DNA of 48,921 nt from Heyndrickxia acidiproducens DSM 23148 (GCF_000374345.1 NZ_KB893997.1:1-48921); one strand, 5' to 3'. Shown: positions 25,176 through 34,550, counted from the stretch's first letter. The notes: generated by a model from the sequence alone, not told the origin. Program-made: numbers and translations.

Positions 25176-25564
25176 GGGAACGGGCATTCATTCGCCGTAT
25201 GAACGACCATGGGAGCGGCTTTTTCTTGGGAACGGGCATTCATTTGCCGTATGAACGACCATGGGAGCGGATTATCTTCTGAGGCGGGCATTCATGCGCC
25301 TTATGAACGACCGTGGACGCGGCTTTTTCTTGGGAACGGGCATTCATTTGCCGTATGAACGACCATGGGCAAGGCTTTTTCTTGGGAATGGGCCATCATT
25401 CTCCTTATGAACGACCGTGGGCGCGGATTTTCCCCGGGAACGGGCATTCATTCGCCGTATGAACGACCATGGGTACGGGTTTTTCTTGGGAGCGGGCTTT
25501 CATTCCCCCAATGAACGACCATGGGCACGGATTTTCCCCGGGAATGGGCCATCATTCTCCTTGC
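25176..25564. repeat. 52-bp tandem repeat array, seven units plus a partial eighth, each with a small hairpin
   Basis: Units start at 25176, 25228, 25281, 25332, 25384, 25436, 25488 and 25540 (partial, 25 bp); lengths 51-53. Each begins GGGAACGGGCATTCAT-like, has the inverted repeat TTCAT-N7-ATGAA, continues ACGACCATGGG and ends in a linker of two kinds (CTTTTTCTT or ATTTTCCCC). Units 5 and 8 share a variant start (GGGAATGGGCCATCATT). Unit 7 keeps the hairpin and extends it (TTCATT/AATGAA). There are no unique spacers, so it is not a CRISPR array. It lies between tRNA-Arg and the amidase gene. Confidence 0.92.
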
Positions 25565-25685
25565 ATTAGAGGCGCAATCGCTTTGTAAGAAGCTGCATGC
25601 ACGGAAGTATCCAAAAGAAAAGAAAATCGATATATATTTAGTGAACCTGGACCGGGCAAAAACATTGACAAGGAGTGAAGAATTA

Positions 25686-26375
25686 GTGTTTAAACTTTTT
25701 TTGGATCCCGGGCACGGTGGAAGAGACCCAGGTGCAACGGGAAACGGGCTCAAAGAAAAAGACATTACCTTAAGAATTGCAAGACAAATCAGGACGCTAT
25801 TGGTGAATAACTACCAGAATGTTTCTGTGAAAATGTCACGGACAGGAGACAGCTATCCTACACTGGTAAGCCGGACGAATGCAGCCAATGCATGGAATGC
25901 CGACTTCTTTCTGTCCATTCACATCAATTCCGGGAATGGAGAGGGTTTCGAAAGCTATATTTACCCTGACTCCGGTTCACCGACGACGAAATATCAGCGT
26001 ACGATCCATCAAGAAGTGATAAAAAGAAGCGACTTAAAAAACAGGGGCATAAAAGAAGCAGACCTGCATGTGCTGCGGGAATCACGGATGCCCGCACTGC
26101 TTACGGAAAACGGGTTTATTGACCGGGCAAGTGATGCGGCAAAAATGAAGAAAAACAGCTGGATTGAAGACGTAGCGCAGGGGCATGTAAACGGGCTTGC
26201 CAAAGCATTCGGCCTTGTGAGAAAAAATTCTGTTACTTACCATAAAGTCGCCAAAGGGGATACAGTGTATTCTTTAAGCAAAGAATATCATACAAGTGTA
26301 CAAAAAATAAAAGAATGGAATAACCTGGATAACGATTATACGATCTACGTTGGGGAAAGATTAAGGGTAAAATAA
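25686..26375 (+). CDS. CwlC-type N-acetylmuramoyl-L-alanine amidase with C-terminal LysM
   Basis: 229 residues from GTG at 25686, which has AAGGAG ten bases upstream; the longer open frame runs back into the repeat array and is not credible. Amidase_3 domain at 1-about 178: FLDPGHGGRDPGATGNG (first Zn His), EKDI (Glu), FFLSIHINSG (second His) and LTENGFI (catalytic Glu). It closely follows B. subtilis CwlC/CwlV, the mother-cell lytic amidase, for example in FESYIYPDSG and HGHANGLAKAF-like VNGLAKAFGL. CwlC ends in SPOR-type repeats; this protein ends in one LysM (YHKVAKGDTVYSLSKEYH). There is no signal peptide, as in CwlC, which acts from inside the dying mother cell. Confidence 0.9.
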   Translation: MFKLFLDPGHGGRDPGATGNGLKEKDITLRIARQIRTLLVNNYQNVSVKMSRTGDSYPTLVSRTNAANAWNADFFLSIHINSGNGEGFESYIYPDSGSPTTKYQRTIHQEVIKRSDLKNRGIKEADLHVLRESRMPALLTENGFIDRASDAAKMKKNSWIEDVAQGHVNGLAKAFGLVRKNSVTYHKVAKGDTVYSLSKEYHTSVQKIKEWNNLDNDYTIYVGERLRVK

Positions 26376-26392
26376 GGCAGCTTCATTCACCT

Positions 26393-26432
26393 GTGACAAA
26401 ACATCAGCGGAACTGACGCCTTCGTTTGTCAC
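26393..26432. repeat. Inverted repeat after the amidase gene
   Basis: GTGACAAA (26393) and TTTGTCAC (to 26432) are perfect 8-bp arms with a 24-base loop. No T run follows, so it is not the terminator. Confidence 0.4.
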
Positions 26433-26464
26433 GTTTGAGCATATGGTAAATTTCGGTTAATGGG

Positions 26465-26499
26465 AAAAAGCCAAGCAAGAAATCACTTGGCTTTTTCTT
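26465..26499. terminator. Bidirectional terminator between amidase and carbonic anhydrase genes
   Basis: AAAAAGCCAAG and CTTGGCTTTTT form a perfect stem with ten loop bases and T runs on both strands. Confidence 0.85.
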
Positions 26500-26501
26500 T
26501 T

Positions 26502-27065
26502 TTAATTTTCATAACCATTGATCACTAAATCGAGCTTACCCGTCTCCGGATCAATGACCAGCCCGTGCACCGGCACCTTTTGATCCATGAGCGGATGGTT
26601 TTTGATGATGCCGACGCTGCGGCTGACGCTGTCCTCAACACGGTCAAAGCCTGTCAGCCATTCCTCGAGATCCAAACCTGCATGGGTAAGAGCCTCAATC
26701 GTTTGTTCTTCAACCCCGCGTTCTTTCATATGTCCGAGCACGGTTTCGCCTTTTAACCCTGTCATTCCGCAATCATGGTGGCCGATCACATAGACTTCAT
26801 CCGCCTGCAACTGGTAAATGGCAACCAGCAGGCTCCTCATTGTGCTGTCAAAGGGGCTTGTCAGAATCGCCCCGGCGTTTTTCACAATTTTTGCATCGCC
26901 GTTTTTAATGTTCATTGCCTTATGTAACAACTCAATGATGCGCGTATCCATGCATGTGAAAATGACCAAGTGTTTATCCGGAAATTTTGAAGTCATATAA
27001 GGCTCGTACCCTTTTTTCTCCACGAAATCCTGGTTGAAAGATAGAATTTCATCTAACAATGTCAT
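26502..27065 (-). CDS. Beta-class carbonic anhydrase
   Basis: 187 residues from ATG at 27065 (a GTG one codon earlier is also possible; GGGAGGGG lies upstream). Zinc ligands are seen at CMDTR (Cys38, Asp40 and Arg42 dyad) and HHDCG (His and Cys, about residues 96-99). The length and short N terminus fit the B. subtilis YtiB group. It interconverts CO2 and bicarbonate for carboxylases and pH balance in the cytosol. Stands alone; divergent from the yrrT operon. Confidence 0.92.
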   Translation of the reverse strand: MTLLDEILSFNQDFVEKKGYEPYMTSKFPDKHLVIFTCMDTRIIELLHKAMNIKNGDAKIVKNAGAILTSPFDSTMRSLLVAIYQLQADEVYVIGHHDCGMTGLKGETVLGHMKERGVEEQTIEALTHAGLDLEEWLTGFDRVEDSVSRSVGIIKNHPLMDQKVPVHGLVIDPETGKLDLVINGYEN

Positions 27066-27158
27066 CACATCTCACCCCTCCCAGAATATTTTAAAATACA
27101 ATCCGCTTTATGGAAAGTAAATAAGTTTAAATTGGTAATAAGTGTACGCCCCGTTTGA

Positions 27159-27212
27159 TTGCGAAAAATCGGAAGAAGTGGTACATTTAATTCATAGTTA
27201 TTCTATAGGAAT
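27159..27212 (+). promoter_or_regulatory. Promoter and possible CymR operator of yrrT-luxS-mccAB
   Basis: TTGCGA (27159), 17 bases, TACATT (27182-27187). Directly downstream TTAATTCATAGTTATTC and TATAGGAAT (27187-27212) resemble the AT-rich CymR sites of Bacillus cysteine genes, where CymR represses when cysteine is ample. The CymR match is from memory and moderate. Confidence 0.4.
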
Positions 27213-27224
27213 GGAGAGATTGGA

Positions 27225-27878
27225 TTGGGCACGGAATTTAACGAGCTCTTCGATGAATGGTCCTACTCGTATGATGAGACCGTTTCAGGACATGATGCCG
27301 AATACGAAGAAGTATTCTTTCAATATGATAAGATTTTAAAAACGGTTGCGGCGCATGCCCGTGGAACTGTCGTTGAATTTGGCGTCGGCACCGGGAATTT
27401 AACATCAAAACTGCTGCGTAGAGGGCTGGATGTAATCGGAATAGAACCTTCTGCCAATATGAGAAAAATTGCACAAAGTAAACATCCTGATGTTAAAATA
27501 ATAGATGGGGATTTTTTAAATTTTCATGTTCCAAAGAAAGTAGATTCATTTGTCAGCACTTATGCTTTCCACCACTTAACAGATGAAGAAAAAACAGCTG
27601 CAATTTCTAACTACAGCAGGCAATTGAATCCGGGCGGTAAAATTGTGTTTGCCGACACCATTTTTATTACACAGGAAGCAAAAGAAGAAATGATTCAGGA
27701 AGCGATGCGCCGCGGATTCAAGCGGCTCGCAGAAGATTTGCAGCGCGAGTATTATACGATCGTACCGGTTTTGGCATCCATCTTTGAAGACCATCATTTT
27801 AGTGTATCTTTCCGCCAGTTAAACCGGTTCGTATGGCTAATCGATGCAGAATTGAAAGGAGAAAATGATCATGACTGA
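27225..27878 (+). CDS. yrrT: SAM-dependent methyltransferase YrrT
   Basis: 217 residues from TTG at 27225, with GGAG eight bases upstream. Class I methyltransferase fold: motif [17 protein letters not shown], motif II acid in [10 protein letters not shown], then DGDFLNF and [12 protein letters not shown]. In B. subtilis yrrT is the first gene of the yrrT-mtnN-mccA-mccB operon for methionine-to-cysteine conversion; the substrate is not known. Here the next gene is luxS and the reading frames overlap by eight bases, so they are coupled. Its job would be to produce S-adenosylhomocysteine that feeds the following enzymes (inference). Confidence 0.9.
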   Translation: MGTEFNELFDEWSYSYDETVSGHDAEYEEVFFQYDKILKTVAAHARGTVVEFGVGTGNLTSKLLRRGLDVIGIEPSANMRKIAQSKHPDVKIIDGDFLNFHVPKKVDSFVSTYAFHHLTDEEKTAAISNYSRQLNPGGKIVFADTIFITQEAKEEMIQEAMRRGFKRLAEDLQREYYTIVPVLASIFEDHHFSVSFRQLNRFVWLIDAELKGENDHD

Positions 27879-28344
27879 CACAAAGAAAATGAATGTAGAA
27901 AGTTTTAACCTGGACCATACAAAGGTAAAAGCGCCTTTTGTGCGTTTGGCAGGCGTTAAAGAAGGAATTCATGGCGATGTGATCCGCAAATACGATATCC
28001 GTTTCTGCCAGCCGAATAAAGAACATATGGATATGCCTGGCCTTCATTCACTGGAACATATGATGGCGGAATTTGCCCGTAATTACACTGACAAAATCGT
28101 GGATATTAGTCCCATGGGCTGCCAAACCGGGTTTTATTTTTCCGTGATCAATCTGGATGATTATGACCAGGTGCTGGATATCATTGAAAAAACGTTAAAA
28201 GATGTGTTAAAAGCGACAGAAGTGCCGGCTTGCAATGAAACACAATGCGGCTGGGCAGCTAGCCACTCGCTGGAAGGTGCGCAGGCCATTGCCAGAAATA
28301 TGCTGGCCAAACGCGATGAATGGGCACAAGTTTTTGCAGAATAA
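27871..28344 (+). CDS. luxS: S-ribosylhomocysteine lyase LuxS
   Basis: 157 residues from ATG at 27871, nine bases after AGGAG; an ATG at 27865 is only three bases away and less likely. LuxS marks: [12 protein letters not shown] (the HxxEH metal site near residue 55), the catalytic Cys in [10 protein letters not shown] and the third ligand Cys in [18 protein letters not shown]. It splits S-ribosylhomocysteine to homocysteine and the autoinducer-2 precursor DPD. Placed between yrrT and mccA, it takes the position that mtnN has in B. subtilis, where luxS is a separate gene; mtnN is absent from this operon. Confidence 0.97.
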   Translation: MTDTKKMNVESFNLDHTKVKAPFVRLAGVKEGIHGDVIRKYDIRFCQPNKEHMDMPGLHSLEHMMAEFARNYTDKIVDISPMGCQTGFYFSVINLDDYDQVLDIIEKTLKDVLKATEVPACNETQCGWAASHSLEGAQAIARNMLAKRDEWAQVFAE

Positions 28345-28358
28345 TGGAGACGATTTAA

Positions 28359-29276
28359 ATGAAATACGCAAAAAATGTACATGAACTGGTTGGCCATACC
28401 CCTTTGGTTGAAGTTACGGCTTTTCCTTTGCCAAAGGGTGTCCGCCTGTTCGCAAAGCTTGAATATTTTAACCCGGGCGGCAGCGTTAAAGACCGGCTTG
28501 GTGCTTACCTTTTAGAACGCGCGTTTGCGGAAGGAAAGCTGGAGCGCGGTTGGACGATCATTGAACCGACCGCCGGAAATACAGGGATCGGCCTTGCATT
28601 GGCTGCGATCCGCTTTGGCGTTCGGGCAGTATTTGTTGTGCCGGAGAAATTCAGTACCGAAAAGCAGACGCTGATGCGGGCGCTTGGAGCGGAGGTCATC
28701 AACACGCCGACAGCTCTTGGCATGGAAGGGGCAATTGCAAAAGCGAAGGAGCTGCTTGCAGAAACGCCGAATGCCTATTTTCCAGGCCAGTTTGAGAACC
28801 CTGCAAACCCGGAAACGTATTATGAGACGCTTGGTCCTGAAATTTGGGATGCACTTGACGGGCGTGTGGATGTTTTTGTCGCGGGTGCCGGTTCAGGCGG
28901 AACTTTCATGGGTACGGCCCGCTATTTAAAAGCGAAAAATCCTGAATTAAAGGCTGTCATCGTTGAACCCGAGGGCTCGATTTTAAACGGCGGCGAGGTG
29001 CACGGCCACCGAACGGAAGGAATCGGCATGGAATTCCTTCCGCCTTTTATGGACCGTGCTTATTTTGACGCCGTCCAGACGATACCGGATGATACGGCTT
29101 TTACACGCTTAGCGGAAGCGGCCCGTTTGGAAGGCCTGTTGATCGGCAGTTCATCGGGCGCCGCATTGGAAGCAAGCCTGCGGGAAGCCGCACAGGCAAA
29201 ACCAGGCACCCATATTGTGACAATTTTCCCTGACAGCAGCGAACGCTATTTAAGCGGCGGTATTTATGCTGTATAA
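28359..29276 (+). CDS. mccA: O-acetylserine-dependent cystathionine beta-synthase MccA
   Basis: 305 residues, a fold-type II PLP enzyme. PLP Lys44 is in GGSVKDRLG; TAGNTGIGLA is the carboxylate loop; GAGSGGTFMG binds the PLP phosphate. Joined to mccB, it belongs to the MccA (YrhA) type that condenses homocysteine with O-acetylserine to cystathionine, rather than CysK. It starts 14 bases after luxS with GGAG upstream. Homocysteine from LuxS is its substrate, so the gene order follows the pathway. Confidence 0.93.
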   Translation: MKYAKNVHELVGHTPLVEVTAFPLPKGVRLFAKLEYFNPGGSVKDRLGAYLLERAFAEGKLERGWTIIEPTAGNTGIGLALAAIRFGVRAVFVVPEKFSTEKQTLMRALGAEVINTPTALGMEGAIAKAKELLAETPNAYFPGQFENPANPETYYETLGPEIWDALDGRVDVFVAGAGSGGTFMGTARYLKAKNPELKAVIVEPEGSILNGGEVHGHRTEGIGMEFLPPFMDRAYFDAVQTIPDDTAFTRLAEAARLEGLLIGSSSGAALEASLREAAQAKPGTHIVTIFPDSSERYLSGGIYAV

Positions 29277-29363
29277 AAAATACACTTTCATTCTTTAAAT
29301 CCGGCAAAATATGGGGGCATTTACGTTTCCATGCGGATGAACTTGAAATGATAAACTGTTTGA

Positions 29364-30509
<1,146 letters not shown>

Positions 30510-30522
30510 ATATTTTTTTGTG

Positions 30523-30553
30523 AGGACCTGCTCTTTGGGGAGCGGGTTTTTTT
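30523..30553 (+). terminator. Terminator of the yrrT-luxS-mccAB operon
   Basis: ACCTGCTC and GAGCGGGT pair with one G-T, loop TTTGGG, followed by TTTTTTT. Confidence 0.8.
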
Positions 30554-30570
30554 ATTTAAGAGAGCTAATA

Positions 30571-30922
30571 TTTTGGAATGAAAAACCCGGAAATTGGAAC
30601 GGAAAAGACCCATTTTGGAATGGAAAACCCCGATTTTGGAATGAACCAAAATGTGCGGAATGCAAAATCCCAGTTTTGGGATGAAAAACCCGGAAATTGG
30701 AATGGAAAAGACCCATTTTGGAATGGAAAACCCCAATTTTGGAATGAACCAAAATGTGCGGAATGCAAAATCTCAGTTTTGGGATGAAAAACCCGGAAAT
30801 TGGAACGGAAAAGACCCATTTTGGAATGGAAAACCCCAATTTTGGAATGAACCAAAATGTGCGGAATGCAAAATCTCAGTTTTGGGATGAAACATACAAA
30901 AATTGGAATGGGAAAGGCTAAA
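30571..30922 (+). repeat. 103-bp tandem repeat array with GGAATG motifs every 21 bp
   Basis: Units start at 30571, 30674, 30777 and 30880 (partial), exactly 103 apart. Inside each unit the motif GGAATG (or GGAACG, GGGATG) occurs five times at 30575, 30596, 30617, 30638 and 30657, then 30678 in the next unit: steps of 21, 21, 21, 19 and 21. The motif sits in a TTTTGGAATGRAAAACCC-like context. 103 is not a multiple of three, so any reading frame rotates from unit to unit; long open frames here are a by-product. The same family, inverted, lies at 48535-48921. Confidence 0.95.
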
Positions 30923-30998
30923 AAATAAAAAAACTTCTCTAATCAGGTAGGAGAATAGACTTGACTCGAAGAATCTAATATAAAAAAGGAGGGAGTCT

Positions 30999-31961
30999 AT
31001 GGTTATTAAAGAAAGACAGATTTCAAGAAAGATGAAACAATTGGAAGTGCTTCTTAGAAGGCTATCCGCCAATCATCCAAAACGCCTTACCATTGAGAGT
31101 GATTATAAAAAAATTAAAGCAGGCTATAAAGGAGAATTAGAAGTTGATTACCATGTAGGAATATTGCCTCAGAAAGAAAGCCTCATACTTTATGATTTGC
31201 GCCTCCCCATTGACCAGCAATATTTTTTTCAAATGGACACACTCATACTTACTCAAAATTTTTTCCTTATATTAGAGATAAAAAATATATCCGGGATCTT
31301 AAATTTTGAATCAGAGCAGCTGATTCGAATGATGAATGGTAAGGAGGAAGCATTTCGGAATCCAGTAACGCAGGTGTTAAAGCAAGAGATGCATTTAAAA
31401 GAGTGGATAAAAAAACATAAATTCCCCGGTGTACCCATCTGTTCTTTAGTTGTGATTAGCAACCCATCATCTATTATGAAAATTAATCCCACTTACACTG
31501 AAGCAATTGATAAAGTAATAAAAGCTGACAGCCTTTTTTTAAAACTAGAAAAAATAATGAAACAGTATCCAGTCCACAGGCTTAATCAAAGACAAATGAA
31601 AAATATTTCAAACCAGCTAATGAGAGAGCAAAATGAAATGATTTCAGATATTTTGACGGTGTATCAATTGTCGGAAAATGATTTGATAAAGGGAGTTCAA
31701 TGCCCTTCTTGCTTTTCAGCTCCAATGGATAGGAATCAGGGAATTTGGATTTGCCATCAGTGCGGTAAACGAGATAAGCATGCTCATTTCCAAGCTCTTC
31801 ATGATTTTTCTTTAATTTATCGACCAGTTATTACAAACCGTGATTTAAGATCTTTTTTGCAAATTTCATCACCTCATATTGCCCACAGTCTCCTCACATC
31901 TCTTAACCTCCCATACTCCGGAACAGGAAAAAACCGCCGATACGACCTTTCCAAACTATAA
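30999..31961 (+). CDS. NERD-domain protein with zinc ribbon
   Basis: 320 residues, ATG at 30999 after AAGGAGGG. After a helical, basic N terminus, the NERD (nuclease-related) domain spans about residues 45-155: GYKGELEVDYHV, DTLILTQNFFLILEIKNI (the D-x-E-x-K nuclease core) and FRNPVTQVLKQEMHLKEWI. The C-terminal part has a four-Cys zinc ribbon (CPSC...CHQC, about residues 238-260). Family members are thought to process DNA; none of the Bacillus ones has a firm role to my knowledge. The gene is AT-rich compared with its neighbours and sits between a repeat array and another repeated intergenic stretch, which suggests an accessory gene. Confidence 0.85.
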   Translation: MVIKERQISRKMKQLEVLLRRLSANHPKRLTIESDYKKIKAGYKGELEVDYHVGILPQKESLILYDLRLPIDQQYFFQMDTLILTQNFFLILEIKNISGILNFESEQLIRMMNGKEEAFRNPVTQVLKQEMHLKEWIKKHKFPGVPICSLVVISNPSSIMKINPTYTEAIDKVIKADSLFLKLEKIMKQYPVHRLNQRQMKNISNQLMREQNEMISDILTVYQLSENDLIKGVQCPSCFSAPMDRNQGIWICHQCGKRDKHAHFQALHDFSLIYRPVITNRDLRSFLQISSPHIAHSLLTSLNLPYSGTGKNRRYDLSKL

Positions 31962-32025
31962 CGCTTTAGAAAAGCAACTAGTCATCTTTACGTAATCATG
32001 ATCCAAACTGAGTTCTGTATGATAA

Positions 32026-32145
32026 TTTTGACATGACATAACTTCTGAAAAAATACTGTTGTTGCCTAAGCTTGTCACTGTTTGATAACTGGATTTTTTG
32101 ACATGGCATCGACTTCTGAAGGAATACTGTTTTTCACTGAGCAGT
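32026..32145 (+). repeat. Two imperfect direct repeats of about 70 bp
   Basis: TTGACATGACATAACTTCTG (from 32028) and TTGACATGGCATCGACTTCTG-like (from 32098) are each followed by AATACTGTT. The stretch 31962-32192 contains no gene. Role unknown. Confidence 0.55.
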
Positions 32146-32192
32146 ACTCTTTTTCGATCATAATTACACAGCGAAATATTTCCGCCGTCCTG

Positions 32193-32219
32193 TGAAACCA
32201 AACCCGCACATAAAGCGTA
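32193..32219 (+). promoter_or_regulatory. Candidate SigW promoter of yuaF-floT
   Basis: TGAAAC (32193-32198), 17 bases, CGTA (32216-32219). SigW sites are TGAAAC-N16-CGTA, so the match is exact in both boxes with one extra base of spacing. In B. subtilis yuaF-floT-yuaI is a SigW operon, which supports it. The leader would be about 165 bases. Confidence 0.6.
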
Positions 32220-32392
32220 GTAAAAGTACATGGGAGTAGAAAATGGTCATGATCGGCCCGCATAACCCGTGCTTGAAAAAGTTTTGTACGGCTTGCATTT
32301 TTTAAAAAAAATTTTGAAGAATTTCCGGCTCCGTCAGTGTATACTTTGTATAGGACGAAACAAAATCCCATTCTGGAAGGGATGTGCTGCAG

Positions 32393-32944
32393 ATGGAAGT
32401 TTTTGGCGTGTCGATTGAAACGGCATATTTGTTTGTTTTGATTGCCGCCGGGTGTTTAACTGTCCTGTATTTGCTGTTTAATGATTTGCTTGGAGGAGTT
32501 ACAGATGCTGTTCATTTTATCCACCCGGCACTGATTCTTGCTTTTATTACATTTTTTTCTGCGAGCGGATACATTTTTGAAGCGGCCACCAACCTGTCCC
32601 ATATCTTGATTATCGCCATTTCAATGATGATTGCGCTTGCTTTGGATACGCTCCTGAATGTATTTGTGCTCGTGCCGCTCTCCACGGCAGAAGAGTCGCT
32701 AGCCTATACGGAAGAGTCTTTAAAGGGCAGGGTAGGGAAAACGATTCTGTCGATTCCAAAAGACGGGTTTGGGGAAGTGGTCATTGACAGCATGACCGGC
32801 ACGATTTCAAAACCGGCAGCAAGTATGCAGGACCTGCCGATTGAAGAAGGAAAGCAGGTGCTTGTGATCGAAGTAAAAAACGGGGTGCTGTATGTGGTGC
32901 CTTATGAGCATTACCGGCTGAACCACGAAACCTTTCAAAATTAA
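32393..32944 (+). CDS. yuaF: NfeD-like membrane protein YuaF
   Basis: 183 residues from ATG at 32393 (a GTG at 32384 is too near the AAGGG). Three membrane helices in the first 95 residues (FVLIAAGCLTVLYLLF; FIHPALILAFITFFSASGYIF; LIIAISMMIALALDTLLNVFVLV), then a C-terminal OB-fold domain on the cytosolic side (GRVGKTILSIPKDGFGEVVIDSM and KQVLVIEVKNGVLYVVP). NfeD proteins accompany flotillins and act in lipid microdomains and envelope stress. floT follows after 15 bases. Confidence 0.85.
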   Translation: MEVFGVSIETAYLFVLIAAGCLTVLYLLFNDLLGGVTDAVHFIHPALILAFITFFSASGYIFEAATNLSHILIIAISMMIALALDTLLNVFVLVPLSTAEESLAYTEESLKGRVGKTILSIPKDGFGEVVIDSMTGTISKPAASMQDLPIEEGKQVLVIEVKNGVLYVVPYEHYRLNHETFQN

Positions 32945-32959
32945 TTAGGGGGAAAAAAC

Positions 32960-34492
32960 ATGTTCGCAAGTGGAATGATTGGAATTTGGATTGTCATAGC
33001 AATTGTCGCCTTTTTAGTGATCGCGCTGGTCGGTGTCTTCATTACAAAATACCGGACAGCGGGGCCTGACGAAGCCTTGATTGTCACAGGAAGTTTTTTA
33101 GGCGGAAAAAATGTCCATGTTGATGAAGCCGGGAATAAGATCAAAATTATTCGCGGCGGTGGTACGTTTGTCTTCCCGGTTTTCCAGCAAGCAAAGCCGC
33201 TAAGTTTATTGTCGAGCAAACTGGAAGTGACAACACCTGAAGTTTATACCGAACAGGGCGTACCGGTGATGGCAGATGGGATCGCGATTATCAAAATCGG
33301 CGGCTCGATCGGAGAAATTGCCACAGCAGCAGAACAATTTCTCGGGAAATCAAAAGAAGACCGTGAAAATCAAGCAAAAGAAGTGCTTGAAGGCCATTTG
33401 CGTTCGATTTTAGGATCCATGACCGTCGAAGAAATTTATAAAAACCGCGATAAATTCTCCCAGGAAGTGCAGCGCGTTGCTTCCCAGGACTTGGCGAAAA
33501 TGGGCCTCACGATTGTATCCTTCACGATTAAAGAAGTGAAAGATAAAAATGGCTACCTTGATGCACTTGGAAAGCCGCGGATTGCCCAGGTGAAACGGGA
33601 TGCTGATATTGCAACGGCAGAAGCCGATAAAGAAACAAGAATCCGCCGTGCTGAAGCCGCAAAAGAAGCGAAACGGGCAGAATTGGAAAGAGCAACGGAA
33701 ATTGCCGAAGCCGAAAAGCTGAACCAGTTAAAAATTGCAGAATACCGCCGCGAGCAGGATATCGCAAAAGCAAAAGCTGACCAGGCATATGATCTCGAAA
33801 CGGCGCGTTCGAAGCAGGATGTCACCGCGCAGGAAATGGAAATCAAAATTATTGAACGCCAAAAACAAATCGAACTTGAAGAAAAAGAAATTCTGCGCCG
33901 TGAAAAACAATACGATTCCGAGGTCAAGAAAAAAGCAGATGCCGACCGCTATGCTGTTGAACAGGCCGCAGCTGCTGAAAAATTAAAACAAATAGCGGAA
34001 GCAGATGCCCATCAATACCGGGTGGAGGCAATGGCAAAAGCGGAAGGGGAACGCGTCCGCATCGACGGAACGGCAAAGGCGGATGCCCAGCGTGCCCAAG
34101 GGGAATCGGAAGCTGAAATTATCCGGCTCAAAGGTTTGGCGGAAGCAGAAGCAAAACGAAAGATTGCAGAAGCATACGAACAATTCGGCGAGGCTGCTGT
34201 GCTCGATATGATTTTAAAAGTGCTGCCTGAATATGCGAAACAAGTAGCGGGTCCGCTTTCCAACATCGACTCGATCACCGTTGTCGACACGGGCAGCGGC
34301 GCGAACGGAGGGGCCAACAAGGTAACCGGCTATACAACGGATTTGATGTCCACTTTACAGGAAACATTAAAAGCATCAAGCGGCATCGATGTTCGCGGGA
34401 TGCTGGAAAACCTGTCCGGCAAAAAACAAGACGAAACGCCGCAGCGTAAACAAACGCCGGCGCCGGTTTTTGTTGAGCAGGAAACAAGATAA
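32960..34492 (+). CDS. floT: Flotillin FloT (YuaG)
   Basis: 510 residues, nearly identical in length to B. subtilis FloT (509). N-terminal membrane anchor (GMIGIWIVIAIVAFLVIALVGVFI), SPFH/band-7 domain (about 30-215) with KAKPLSLLSSKLEVTTPEVYT-like start, then the long Ala/Glu-rich flotillin coiled coil with repeated EA pairs (ATAEADKETRIRRAEAAKEA). It organises membrane microdomains that hold signalling and secretion proteins. Second gene of the SigW-type operon; a terminator follows, so there is no yuaI here. Confidence 0.95.
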   Translation: MFASGMIGIWIVIAIVAFLVIALVGVFITKYRTAGPDEALIVTGSFLGGKNVHVDEAGNKIKIIRGGGTFVFPVFQQAKPLSLLSSKLEVTTPEVYTEQGVPVMADGIAIIKIGGSIGEIATAAEQFLGKSKEDRENQAKEVLEGHLRSILGSMTVEEIYKNRDKFSQEVQRVASQDLAKMGLTIVSFTIKEVKDKNGYLDALGKPRIAQVKRDADIATAEADKETRIRRAEAAKEAKRAELERATEIAEAEKLNQLKIAEYRREQDIAKAKADQAYDLETARSKQDVTAQEMEIKIIERQKQIELEEKEILRREKQYDSEVKKKADADRYAVEQAAAAEKLKQIAEADAHQYRVEAMAKAEGERVRIDGTAKADAQRAQGESEAEIIRLKGLAEAEAKRKIAEAYEQFGEAAVLDMILKVLPEYAKQVAGPLSNIDSITVVDTGSGANGGANKVTGYTTDLMSTLQETLKASSGIDVRGMLENLSGKKQDETPQRKQTPAPVFVEQETR

Positions 34493-34499
34493 AGCTATT

Positions 34500-34541
34500 A
34501 AAAAAGCGTGCATCCTTATAAACAGATGTACGCCTTTTTAG
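34500..34541. terminator. Terminator after floT, shared with mreBH
   Basis: AAAAAGCGTGCATC and GATGTACGCCTTTTT pair with one mismatch; U-rich on both strands. Confidence 0.8.
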
Positions 34542-34550
34542 TGTTCCGCC

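Noticed and set aside
25176..25564. CRISPR array
   Set aside because: Units of 52 bp repeat in full with no unique spacers and no cas genes nearby.
25521..25685. Longer N terminus of the CwlC-type amidase
   Set aside because: It starts inside the tandem repeat; the GTG at 25686 has a good AAGGAG and matches the N terminus of CwlC.
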